NCBI RefSeq assembly: GCF_965228705.1
Contig: NZ_OZ245832.1
Location: 2,976,001 to 3,040,000, forward strand
Length of the DNA stretch: 64,000 nucleotides
Direction: 5' to 3'
Source: Croceimicrobium sp965228705
GTDB lineage: Bacteria; Bacteroidota; Bacteroidia; Flavobacteriales; Schleiferiaceae
The first letter of the stretch is position 1, and each line of letters begins with the position of its first letter. Positions 34,071-42,239 of this stretch are shown in pieces. Made by a program: the position numbers and the translations under genes. A model generated the notes under the pieces. The model did not search any database. It worked only from the letters and a program-made list of their open reading frames with translations, and was not told where the DNA came from.

Positions 34071-35290
34071 GCAAAGGGTTTAAATACGGAATGGCAATTG
34101 CTTTGCTTATTGTCTTAGGCCTGTCTTGGCTATTTCAGCCTGAGGATTCGGCTCCAGAAACCTGGCATCGAGCCGATAAGCAGGCCTTCGGAGGCTATGT
34201 TTTACATCGGTACCTGGCAGACTATAGCCAACATGAACCTAAGTCGATGTTTATTCCTTTTAAGGAGGATGAAGCGACTCAAGAGGGCCCTAATGCCAAT
34301 TTGATTTTTATTGGTCACGGTATAGGGATTACCGAACAAGATTGGGAAGCAATAGAAGCTAAAATTTCTGAAGGCAGCACCGCACTTATGGTCGCTTACC
34401 AGTGGCCCCAATTTTTGGTGGATTATTTAAATCTTGAAACGGGTGGGGGCTTGATGGATGAGGCCATAAGCTCTGTGGAGAAACTAAGTGAGCTAGAGGG
34501 TTCTATTCATTTTAAGGAGCTACAATCCTATCCACAAAACAATATTCCCTATCCCCATAAAGCTATGCCCTTGAGTTTTAAAGGTGAGGCAGCTGGGGAT
34601 AGCAGTTTGGAGGCTCGGGTATTAGCTGTCAATGAGGCAGATAAAGCTGTTTTACAATCCTACAGGATAGGGGAAGGACGTTTACTCTGTGCTGCAAATC
34701 CTTTAGCGTTTAGCAACTATTTTATGATGAAAGAGGAAACACGAGCCTATCCTAGTGCTGTGCTTTCCAATTTGCTAAAAGATGCCCCCACCTATCATTA
34801 TGAGTTTTACCATTTAGGGCGTATGGAGGCACAAACTCCTATGCGGGCCCTTCTTAAGCATATTTCGCTGCGCGGGGCTTTATATATTTTGTTGGCTCTG
34901 GGCTTAATTTATCTGCTCTTTGGTGGCAAACGCCGGCAGAGAATTATCCCGGAAAAGGCCAATTTCGAAAATGATAACCTTGAGTTTCTCAATAGCCTGA
35001 GTGAGCTCTATCATCGCAATGCCCATCATCGAAATTTGTTAGAGAAACGGATGGTCTATTTCCAGGACTTTCTGCTAGCTAATTACCGTATCCGTCTTAA
35101 AGGCGAAGCCCAACAGAGTTTTGACGAAGTGGTGCGGAAATTAGAACCTGAGCCTCAATTATTAGGTCGTATTCGCAAAGCCTGGATCTTAGCCTATTTT
35201 GAAACCGAAGTATCAGCCACCAGCTTATTGGAGGCCGAAAAAGCATTACAAGAATTTTATCAAGCACATCAATATGGAAGAAAACACTAA
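34067..35290 (+). CDS. DUF4350 domain-containing membrane protein
   Basis: A 407-residue protein: a membrane helix at about 6-22, an extracytoplasmic domain with a GATase/IFT52-like pattern (AFGGYVLHRYLAD, NLIFIGHGIGITEQDWEAIEAKISEGSTALMVAY, GEGRLLCAANPLAFSNYFMM), a second membrane helix (about 268-285: LRGALYILLALGLIYLLFGG), then a cytoplasmic helical tail. This is the DUF4350 layout seen in MoxR/DUF58 operons of Bacteroidota and Actinobacteria. Its last 17 bp overlap the MoxR start. Confidence 0.83.
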   Translation: MSKGFKYGMAIALLIVLGLSWLFQPEDSAPETWHRADKQAFGGYVLHRYLADYSQHEPKSMFIPFKEDEATQEGPNANLIFIGHGIGITEQDWEAIEAKISEGSTALMVAYQWPQFLVDYLNLETGGGLMDEAISSVEKLSELEGSIHFKELQSYPQNNIPYPHKAMPLSFKGEAAGDSSLEARVLAVNEADKAVLQSYRIGEGRLLCAANPLAFSNYFMMKEETRAYPSAVLSNLLKDAPTYHYEFYHLGRMEAQTPMRALLKHISLRGALYILLALGLIYLLFGGKRRQRIIPEKANFENDNLEFLNSLSELYHRNAHHRNLLEKRMVYFQDFLLANYRIRLKGEAQQSFDEVVRKLEPEPQLLGRIRKAWILAYFETEVSATSLLEAEKALQEFYQAHQYGRKH

Positions 35291-36269
35291 TCCCGAATCC
35301 GATGCTTTTGAAAAGCGCGTAGACCTGAGTCGATTTAAAGCATCGCTGGAAAGGGTTAATGAGCAAATTGGCTCCTATATCGTTGGGCAGCGCAAGGCCG
35401 TAGAACTATTACAGGTGGCGCTTATTGCGGATGGTCATGTCTTGATTGAAGGAGTGCCCGGGATTGCCAAAACCCAATTAGCCAAGCTTATGGCCCGTGC
35501 CCTGGATTTAGACTTCTCAAGGGTGCAATTTACGCCGGACCTCATGCCTTCGGATATCCTGGGAACATCGGTATACAACCAAAAACAAGGGGAGTTCGAG
35601 TTTAAATCCGGACCCGTATTTTCCAATGTGGTATTGGTGGATGAGATCAATCGGGCCCCAGCCAAAACCCAGGCTGCCTTATTTGAGGTGATGGAAGAAA
35701 GGCAGGTAACCATAGATGGGCATCAGCATAAAATGGATGAACCCTATCTAATTTTAGCCACCCAAAACCCCATTGAGCAAGAGGGCACCTATCGTTTGCC
35801 GGAAGCGCAATTGGATCGATTCCTCTTTAAAATTTCCATGGACTACCCTAGTTTGGATGAGGAGTTTGAGATTTTGAAATTGCATCAATCCCTGGAAAGC
35901 AAGCCGGAGGCCATGATTCAGAAGGCGCTCTCGAAGGATGACATTCAAGAATTGCGAGCCACGGCCAAACAGATTCATATTGAAGAGGATATTTTACGCT
36001 ATATCGCAGCGATTGTAGATGCCACTCGAAATCAAGGTTCCTTATACCTTGGAGCTTCACCACGAGCTTCATTGGCCTTATTAAATAGTGCCCGTGCGCT
36101 GGCCGCCATTCAGGACCGTGATTTTGTAAGTCCGGATGATATTCGTTTCCTCGCCGCTCCGGTTTTAGCCCACCGGGTAATTTTAAGTCCCGAACGTGAA
36201 ATGGAAGGCTTAAGCAGCGTAGAAGTATTGGATCAAATTGTAAGAAGCATCAAAGTACCCGGTTCTTGA
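35274..36269 (+). CDS. MoxR family AAA+ ATPase
   Basis: The start is placed at ATG 35274 (MEENTNPESD); an in-frame ATG at 35199 would extend it 25 residues into the upstream gene. The 331-residue ATPase has Walker A GVPGIAKT (60-67), Walker B VLVDE (D123/E124), the MoxR hallmark SGPVFSNVVLVDEINRAPAKTQAALFEVMEERQV, sensor 1 ATQNPIEQEGTYRLPEAQLDRF and a lid domain (PRASLALLNSARALAA). MoxR proteins act as chaperones or assembly factors with von Willebrand-type or DUF58 partners. The DUF58 gene overlaps its stop. Confidence 0.93.
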   Translation: MEENTNPESDAFEKRVDLSRFKASLERVNEQIGSYIVGQRKAVELLQVALIADGHVLIEGVPGIAKTQLAKLMARALDLDFSRVQFTPDLMPSDILGTSVYNQKQGEFEFKSGPVFSNVVLVDEINRAPAKTQAALFEVMEERQVTIDGHQHKMDEPYLILATQNPIEQEGTYRLPEAQLDRFLFKISMDYPSLDEEFEILKLHQSLESKPEAMIQKALSKDDIQELRATAKQIHIEEDILRYIAAIVDATRNQGSLYLGASPRASLALLNSARALAAIQDRDFVSPDDIRFLAAPVLAHRVILSPEREMEGLSSVEVLDQIVRSIKVPGS

Positions 36270-37597
36270 AGCTAATTAGGAATCTATATTTCGGACCTAA
36301 TTTTTATCGAATTACAGGTCTGTTAATTGGGCTTTGGATAGTAGCTTATCCTTTGCCTTTCCTGCTATTCCCGGTGCAAATCATTAGTCTGCTATATTCG
36401 GTAGTATTGCTCTGGGAAATAGTTTATCTCTTTCGGCGCCAAGCTAATATCGAAGCCCAAAGAGAAGTGTCGGATCGTTTGTCGAATGGCGATGCCAATC
36501 CGGTTCAAATCAAGCTTCTGAGCCTTTATAACAGTCCGGTAAAAATTGAAGTCTTGGATGAAATTCCCGCCCAATTTCAATTGCGGAATCATTCCTTTAA
36601 AGCTACCATTCAACCTTTGGAAGAATTAACTTGGGATTATCATTTACGCCCGGTTAAACGCGGACCCTATGAATTTGGGAAGCTGCGGATTTATGTTTCC
36701 TTTTTAAGTCATTCGATCCAAAGAGCTTTGGTTCACGACCTTAGTCGCACGGTAAAAACCTACCCTTCTTACCTGGATTTACGACGCTATGAATTAATGG
36801 CCTTTAGCGATCAATTGCGTTTGCAAGGCCAAAAAAGGGTACGTCAAATTGCGGTAAGTAAGGAGTTTGAGAAGATTGATAAATATGTGGAAGGCGATGA
36901 TTACCGTCGCATTAACTGGAAGGCCACTGCTCGTACCGGTGAATTAATGGTGAACCACTATCGCGATGAGCGCAGCCAAAACATCTTGATGGCCATCGAT
37001 AAAGGGCGGGCTATGAAAATGCCTTTCGGCGGAATGAGCTTATTGGATTATGCCATTAATGCCAGTCTCATGATTAGCAATGTGGCCTTAAAGAAAGGCG
37101 ATCGTGCGGGAATGGTAAGCGTCCAGGATAAAGTCCAGGGCCAAGTGCTACCCGAATCGCGTGCCAGCCAGATGATGCGCATTATGGAAGCCTTGTACGC
37201 AGAGAAAACGGCCTATAAGGAAACGGATATAAGGGCCCTATACCGTTGGTGTAGTTACAGTTTAAAGGAGCGTAGCTTGATTATGCTCTACAGTAATTTT
37301 GAATCCTTACATGCCTTAAAACGACAATTGCCCTATCTCAAATTGATCAATCGCAGCCATCGTTTATTGCTGATCTTTTTCTTAAATGAAGAAGTGGAAG
37401 ATATCAGCATGGGGGAGGCTAATAGCCTTCAGGAAGTATATCGAAAAGCGCTGGCCGAAGATTTCGTTTTGGAAAAACGCCGCATTGCTCATGCCCTGCA
37501 AAGAGAGGGTATTCAAACTTTATTAACGCGCCCCGAAGATCTGAATATCAAGGCCCTCAATAAGTACCTGGAAATTAAGCAGCGGGGCTTAATCTAA
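36266..37597 (+). CDS. DUF58 domain-containing protein
   Basis: A 443-residue protein starting at TTG (36266), overlapping the MoxR stop. Two hydrophobic N-terminal segments (about 10-55) are followed by a beta-rich extracytoplasmic part (NPVQIKLLSLYNSPVKIEVLDEIP) and the DUF58 core (KYVEGDDYRRINWKATARTGELMVNHYRDERSQNILMAIDKGRAM). The core is a degenerate vWA-like fold in which AIDKGR stands in the position of a DxSxS metal site. It is the expected MoxR partner. The 3' end overlaps the convergent lipoprotein gene by 4 bp. Confidence 0.9.
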   Translation: MKLIRNLYFGPNFYRITGLLIGLWIVAYPLPFLLFPVQIISLLYSVVLLWEIVYLFRRQANIEAQREVSDRLSNGDANPVQIKLLSLYNSPVKIEVLDEIPAQFQLRNHSFKATIQPLEELTWDYHLRPVKRGPYEFGKLRIYVSFLSHSIQRALVHDLSRTVKTYPSYLDLRRYELMAFSDQLRLQGQKRVRQIAVSKEFEKIDKYVEGDDYRRINWKATARTGELMVNHYRDERSQNILMAIDKGRAMKMPFGGMSLLDYAINASLMISNVALKKGDRAGMVSVQDKVQGQVLPESRASQMMRIMEALYAEKTAYKETDIRALYRWCSYSLKERSLIMLYSNFESLHALKRQLPYLKLINRSHRLLLIFFLNEEVEDISMGEANSLQEVYRKALAEDFVLEKRRIAHALQREGIQTLLTRPEDLNIKALNKYLEIKQRGLI

Positions 37598-38325
37598 AGC
37601 ACATTGTAGAGATCGGGTAAGAGGTATTCACTGCTATTACCTGCGGCATCTTTCAGTTCCAGCTTCACTTTAAAGCTAGTGCCCGCCTGATAGCTGCTGC
37701 TGCCAGGAATGGCGTGGGAGGAGGAAGTACTGCTCTGTCCACCTAGGTCGATACTATGGCTGTAAATATCCGAGCCCAAGCTTCCATTCCATTCAATTAA
37801 TCGAATTTTGAGTTCACCCAGGGCTTTATTGTCTTGCAGTATAGAGCTTACTTCAAAAAGCACATTGGGATTTTGACTCAGCACTCCATTGGTTTGTGCC
37901 CTAAGAATTTGAGGTTTTTCCAAATCCGTATCCTGAACTACAAAGCTTTGCTCCAAAATGCTTTCCTGGCCATCTTCATCGCCAGCCTTAACCAGGATGT
38001 AGTTGCGCCCAACAATGTTTAGGGCATCTGGTACTATGGCATTGAAGCGCAGTTCATCATTCAAGCCCGAAAGTCCTCTCTGAGAAAAGTGATACACAGT
38101 ATTGCCACCGCTCTCCGTGCCCAAGGTAACTTCGGTAAAGGTCAGTCCGCTGTCGTCGGAATAGACAATATGCACTTCAATGCTATCGGATAAATTGAGG
38201 GTATCGCTAGGGCTGATAATGCTGATGATTGGACTGGGGTTTTCTTCGGTGCCGCCAACGCCACAGCTGCTAAGGCTAAGGCTCAATACCGCCAGGCTGG
38301 CCAAAAGGAATCTACTCTTCATCAT
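37594..38325 (-). CDS. Lipoprotein with Ig/cadherin-like repeats (DUF4625-like)
   Basis: A 243-residue lipoprotein with lipobox LSLSSC near residue 21. Two similar beta-sandwich segments follow: PIISIISPSDTLNLSDSIEVHIVYSDDSGL... and KPQILRAQTNGVLSQNPNVLFEVSSILQDNKAL.... They share a 'polarised disorder then D-x-x-G-N' ending (KAGDEDGQES, ELKDAAGNSSEY), as in DUF4625 or Ig-like folds. Function unknown. The start overlaps the rmuC 3' end by 14 bp, so it is the last gene of marC-rmuC-lipoprotein. Confidence 0.7.
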   Translation of the reverse strand: MMKSRFLLASLAVLSLSLSSCGVGGTEENPSPIISIISPSDTLNLSDSIEVHIVYSDDSGLTFTEVTLGTESGGNTVYHFSQRGLSGLNDELRFNAIVPDALNIVGRNYILVKAGDEDGQESILEQSFVVQDTDLEKPQILRAQTNGVLSQNPNVLFEVSSILQDNKALGELKIRLIEWNGSLGSDIYSHSIDLGGQSSTSSSHAIPGSSSYQAGTSFKVKLELKDAAGNSSEYLLPDLYNVL

Positions 38326-39637
38326 GACTATCGATTAAGCGGTTATCCAATTTTTTCTGAGAATTTACGGCTCCTAATTCTTGTAGCTTTTGAGCGCGGG
38401 TAACCAGGCTTCCACGACCTTCACTGAGTTTGTTCATAGCTGCATCGTAGGTCTTTTGGGCGGTAGCCATTTGATTTCCCAATTTCATAAGGTCATCGGA
38501 GAAGTTCACGAACTTGTCAAACATGGCTCCAGCCTGACGGGCAATTTCCTCCGCATTTTTATTCTGGGCATCTTGTCGCCAGATATAGCTAATGGTGCGT
38601 AGGGTAGCCAGCAGGGTAGAGGTACTTACCAGGACAATATTTTTTTGCAGGGCCTTATCGAAGAGTTGAGGGTCTTCGGCCAAAGCCAAATGCAAGGCTG
38701 GTTCATTGGCCACAAAGAGCATCACATAATCCGGTTGATTAACCCCGGGGAGATCCTGGTAATTTCGTTTGCTCAGGCTGTCGATATGCCCATGGATACT
38801 CAGCAAATGCTCTTTTAGGAAGCGCGCTTTCTCGGCTTCATCTTCGCTTTCGGTATAGCGCAAGTAGGCGGTAAGTGAAACTTTGGAATCCAGAATTAAA
38901 TGCTTTCCATCGGGGAGGTCAAGCAGAAAGTCGGGACGTTGATTTTGATTTTCACTATTCTTAAAGTTCACCTCCTTACGGTAGTGGATGTCCTTTTGTA
39001 AGCCCGCCGATTCGAGGATGCGCTCTAATTGGTATTCGCCCCAATTCCCCTGAGTTTTACTCTCTCCTTTAAGGGCTTGGGTGAGGGAATGCGCTTCGGC
39101 CTTAAGGCTGTGGTTAAGCTCTTGTAAGCTTTTAATTTGCTGAATGAGCGCGGAATTGCGCTCGGCACCCTCTAAATTGGTACGACTTACTTTCTCTTGA
39201 AATTCTTTAATCTTTTCATTCAAGGGTTTTAAAATACCCTCGATGTTCTCCTTATTGGTTTGGGTAAAGCGCTCACTTTTTTCTTCTAAAATCTTTTGAG
39301 CCAGGTTTTGGAATTGCTCGCTAAACTGTTTTTGAAGATCGCTTAATTCGGATTTCTGCTCCTTTAAACGCTCTTGAGCATGATCTACTTCGGCCCTGAG
39401 CCTGGCCTTATCTTCACTGTAAGATTGGATTTGTTGACGCAGATTTTGGAGTTCAGCTTCCAGGCTTTGGATGCGTTCTTCGGCGCTTTGAGCCTTAGTT
39501 TGCCAAAGTGCAAGGTCATTTTTCAATTGGTTTTTTTCGGCTTCCAGGGCCGGATGGGGTCTTTTTTGGTTAATCCACCAGGCCAGGGCAAAACCCAGAA
39601 CAAAAGCCAGGGGGATAAAGAGATACACTAAACTCAT
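38312..39637 (-). CDS. rmuC: DNA recombination protein RmuC homolog
   Basis: A 441-residue protein: an N-terminal membrane anchor (VYLFIPLAFVLGFALAWWI), a long coiled coil (about 30-190) and the RmuC nuclease-like domain (about 195-400) with KGESKTQGNWGEYQLERILESAGL, RPDFLLDLPDGKHLILDSKVSLTAY and VMLFVANEPALHLALAEDPQLF. RmuC proteins limit inversions at short inverted repeats in E. coli and are predicted endonuclease-like. It overlaps marC upstream by 4 bp and the lipoprotein gene downstream. Confidence 0.92.
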   Translation of the reverse strand: MSLVYLFIPLAFVLGFALAWWINQKRPHPALEAEKNQLKNDLALWQTKAQSAEERIQSLEAELQNLRQQIQSYSEDKARLRAEVDHAQERLKEQKSELSDLQKQFSEQFQNLAQKILEEKSERFTQTNKENIEGILKPLNEKIKEFQEKVSRTNLEGAERNSALIQQIKSLQELNHSLKAEAHSLTQALKGESKTQGNWGEYQLERILESAGLQKDIHYRKEVNFKNSENQNQRPDFLLDLPDGKHLILDSKVSLTAYLRYTESEDEAEKARFLKEHLLSIHGHIDSLSKRNYQDLPGVNQPDYVMLFVANEPALHLALAEDPQLFDKALQKNIVLVSTSTLLATLRTISYIWRQDAQNKNAEEIARQAGAMFDKFVNFSDDLMKLGNQMATAQKTYDAAMNKLSEGRGSLVTRAQKLQELGAVNSQKKLDNRLIDSHDEE

Positions 39638-40296
39638 ACACTAAAATTATGGTAGAGGGTAAAGACACCTTTTAAGAACATTTGGGCGGCCAGTGAACCT
39701 ACCACCAGACCCATAATACGGTTAAATACCTTGAGTCCATTATCGCCCAAAGCCTTTTTAATAAAGGGCATGCGCTGTAAGATAATCAAGGCGGCAATGC
39801 TAACAATGATAATTGCGACAATTCCACTTACATAGTCCATCCAGCCCTCGGCGGCGATGCTCATATTAATAATGGTGGTTAGCATACCAGCGCCTACCAT
39901 CACCGGAATGGCCAAAGGTACCACGCTAATGTCATCTCTCTTTTCTGCTGCTTTTTGATCCTTCTCATTATGATTCACTTTTTTACCATGGCCTTGCACC
40001 ATGTTTAAACCCATAATAAAGAGAATGGTACCCCCGAAGATGCGCAGGCCGGCAGGGGAAATGCCAAAAAATTGAAAGATATAGGTACCCAATAAGAAGG
40101 AAATAATCATGGCGAGGAAAGCCGCTTTCATGGTTTTCCCGGATACATGACGAATCTCTTCCCGAGGGGCGTTCTCATCTAAAAGTCCCAACATAATTAC
40201 CCCCACCGATAAGGGATTCATAATGGTGAATAGCGAAATACTGTCTGAAAGAATACTGCGTAAAAGGTCCAGAATCATTTGAGGGTATTGAGGCAT
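39634..40296 (-). CDS. MarC family (NAAT) integral membrane protein
   Basis: The start is set at ATG 40296 (MPQYPQMILDLLRSILSD); 40278 is an alternative, and the frame's ATG at 40365 would add a non-hydrophobic extension. The 220-residue protein has six predicted membrane helices with MarC landmarks: SLFTIMNPLSVGVIML, FGISPAGLRIFGGTILFIMGLNMV and VPLAIPVMVGAGMLTTIINM. The family was once linked to multiple antibiotic resistance, but its transport substrate is unsettled. It is first in the marC-rmuC-lipoprotein run. Confidence 0.88.
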   Translation of the reverse strand: MPQYPQMILDLLRSILSDSISLFTIMNPLSVGVIMLGLLDENAPREEIRHVSGKTMKAAFLAMIISFLLGTYIFQFFGISPAGLRIFGGTILFIMGLNMVQGHGKKVNHNEKDQKAAEKRDDISVVPLAIPVMVGAGMLTTIINMSIAAEGWMDYVSGIVAIIIVSIAALIILQRMPFIKKALGDNGLKVFNRIMGLVVGSLAAQMFLKGVFTLYHNFSV

Positions 40297-40357
40297 CAAA
40301 ATAAGTAAATGCAGAGCAAACCTGCTCTTTCTTGCGTGCCAGATTGCAGAATCTGTT

Positions 40358-40385
40358 TTTGGCAAGCTTGCAATTCTTATTTTTG
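40358..40385 (+). promoter_or_regulatory. Candidate promoter abutting the fatty acid hydroxylase start
   Basis: TTTG (40358-40361) lies 16 nt upstream of TATTTTTG (40378-40385), a full TAnnTTTG match. The ATG at 40390 is only 4 bp beyond, so transcription would begin at or very near the start codon, giving a leaderless or nearly leaderless mRNA. Confidence 0.5.
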
Positions 40386-40389
40386 GTAG

Positions 40390-41265
40390 ATGGACATCCA
40401 GTTCCCCAATCTAATCCATCATGCCATCCCCTTTTTTGTGGCATTCGTTCTGCTGGAGATCGTGCTAACGGCCTGGCGGCGTATACCCACCTATCAGGCG
40501 AAGGATGCCTTAAGCAGCATCGCCATGGGTTTAGGAAATGTCGGCGTGGGATTTATTAGCAAAGCTTTGATATTTGGCGCTTATAGCCTGGTGTATCAGT
40601 TTCGGATTTTCACTTTGGATTTTAGCTGGTGGATGTGGATTCTACTTTTCCTAGGAGATGATTTATCCTATTATTGGTTTCATCGTACTTCCCATAATGT
40701 ACGCTATTTCTGGGCCAGTCATATTGTACATCACAGTTCACAGAATTACAATTTGGCCACTGCCTTACGTCAAACCTGGACGGGAGGTCTTACCGGAAGT
40801 TTCATCTTTTACCTCTGGCTGCCCCTCTTAGGTTTTCATCCTTTGGCCATTCTGTTTATGCACAGCATTAGCCTTTTATATCAGTTTTGGATTCATACAG
40901 AACTTATTGACCGTATGCCCCGATGGTTTGAGTATATCTTTAATACGCCTTCTCATCATCGGGTACATCACAGCAGCGATACCAAATACTTGGATCGCAA
41001 CCACGCTGGGATTTTGATTATTTGGGATCGGATGTTTGGTACTTTCATTAAGGAAGAGGAACATCCGAATTACGGACTAACCAAGAATATTCATAGTTTT
41101 AACCCTCTGTATATCGCTACCCATGAGTGGATTGCGATTTTTCAGGATATCCGAAAATACCCTAAATATTTCTGGTCCTACTTATTCGGTCCTCCGGGCT
41201 GGAGTCATGATGGTTCACGAAAAACCAGTGCTCAGCTCCGTGCGGAAATGCAAGATTCTGAATGA
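40390..41265 (+). CDS. Sterol desaturase/fatty acid hydroxylase family membrane protein
   Basis: A 291-residue integral membrane di-iron enzyme with four or five hydrophobic segments. The eight-histidine pattern is visible: HRTSH (HxxxH), HIVHH (HxxHH), a later HTELID and HHRVHH. These bind two irons and use O2 to hydroxylate or desaturate lipids; the lipid is unknown. It is first in an overlapping four-gene operon with an aspartyl protease, a CBM48-repeat protein and a lipoprotein. That grouping is not one I recognise. Confidence 0.88.
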   Translation: MDIQFPNLIHHAIPFFVAFVLLEIVLTAWRRIPTYQAKDALSSIAMGLGNVGVGFISKALIFGAYSLVYQFRIFTLDFSWWMWILLFLGDDLSYYWFHRTSHNVRYFWASHIVHHSSQNYNLATALRQTWTGGLTGSFIFYLWLPLLGFHPLAILFMHSISLLYQFWIHTELIDRMPRWFEYIFNTPSHHRVHHSSDTKYLDRNHAGILIIWDRMFGTFIKEEEHPNYGLTKNIHSFNPLYIATHEWIAIFQDIRKYPKYFWSYLFGPPGWSHDGSRKTSAQLRAEMQDSE

Positions 41266-42239
41266 GAACCTGGATAGGCATATTCCTAATGCTTTGCAGC
41301 ATCTCCCTCTGGGGGGAAGAGCCGCCTGAACTATCCTTTAGTTCGGGAGCGTATAATCAGCGCTTAATTATGCAGCGCCCCGTGCCCAAGGGCGATTTCC
41401 AACGCATGGTAATCCCGGTAAAGCGGGTGGGCAATTTGATTATCGTTGAAGCGACAGTTGATGGTATTCGGGGCAATTTCATTTTCGATACCGGGGCCCC
41501 TTATTTGGTTTTAAATGCCACCTATTTCCGAGATTACAAAGAAGAGAAAGGTCATATTGCCACGGATGTAACCGGTAAGTTGAATACCCAGCGAACCACC
41601 GAGGTGGAGCGCCTAAAGGTAATGGGTATGTACTACGAGAATTTGGAGGCTGATGTTAGCGATTTATCCGCTATCGAAAACAAGAGAGGGATTCAGGTAC
41701 TGGGCCTATTAGGAGTTAATCTTTTTATGCGGATGGAGATCGAGATTAATTTGCAGGATGAGCAATTAATCGTGTACCGCACCGATCGCGAGGGTCGTCG
41801 CTTGGAGCAGCCGACTTATCGCATGGAAGGCGATTACCATAAATCCTTCGAACTACGCAATAATGCCATTATCGCCAGTGGAACCATTGCCGGTAAAAGC
41901 CTGAATTTTTGCTTTGATACCGGAGCAGAAGCTCTATTGCTGGATAATGATTTGGATGAGGCTGTGTATACCGAAATGCGCATAGTTCGACGCTCTACTT
42001 TAACCGGAGCTGGAGGCTCAAGTACCGAGGTGCTTTTCGGTGCCCTGCGGGAACTGGAATTTGGGCCGACATTAAAAAGCTGTCAGGTGATGATTGCCGA
42101 TCTCGAAGAAATAGGTCGGGCTTATGGATTTCCCGTAGATGGATTTGTGGGCTATGATCTCTTGCGAATGGGCTCAGTCTGTATTAATTTTAAGACTAAG
42201 GAACTTATTGTCAATGTTTTTAAAAAGGAGCATGAATAG
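41262..42239 (+). CDS. Exported aspartyl protease-like protein with two retropepsin-type DTG domains
   Basis: A 325-residue exported protein (signal peptide to about residue 19). Two related domains each carry an aspartyl protease motif: FDTGAP with D76 and FDTGAE with D219. Each is followed by a hydrophobic-hydrophobic-Gly flap-side motif (GLLGVNLF; GFVGYDLL). Single-domain retropepsin-like proteins normally dimerise, so the tandem arrangement could form the active site within one chain. The start overlaps the hydroxylase gene by 4 bp and the stop overlaps the CBM48-repeat gene by 8 bp. Confidence 0.83.
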   Translation: MRTWIGIFLMLCSISLWGEEPPELSFSSGAYNQRLIMQRPVPKGDFQRMVIPVKRVGNLIIVEATVDGIRGNFIFDTGAPYLVLNATYFRDYKEEKGHIATDVTGKLNTQRTTEVERLKVMGMYYENLEADVSDLSAIENKRGIQVLGLLGVNLFMRMEIEINLQDEQLIVYRTDREGRRLEQPTYRMEGDYHKSFELRNNAIIASGTIAGKSLNFCFDTGAEALLLDNDLDEAVYTEMRIVRRSTLTGAGGSSTEVLFGALRELEFGPTLKSCQVMIADLEEIGRAYGFPVDGFVGYDLLRMGSVCINFKTKELIVNVFKKEHE

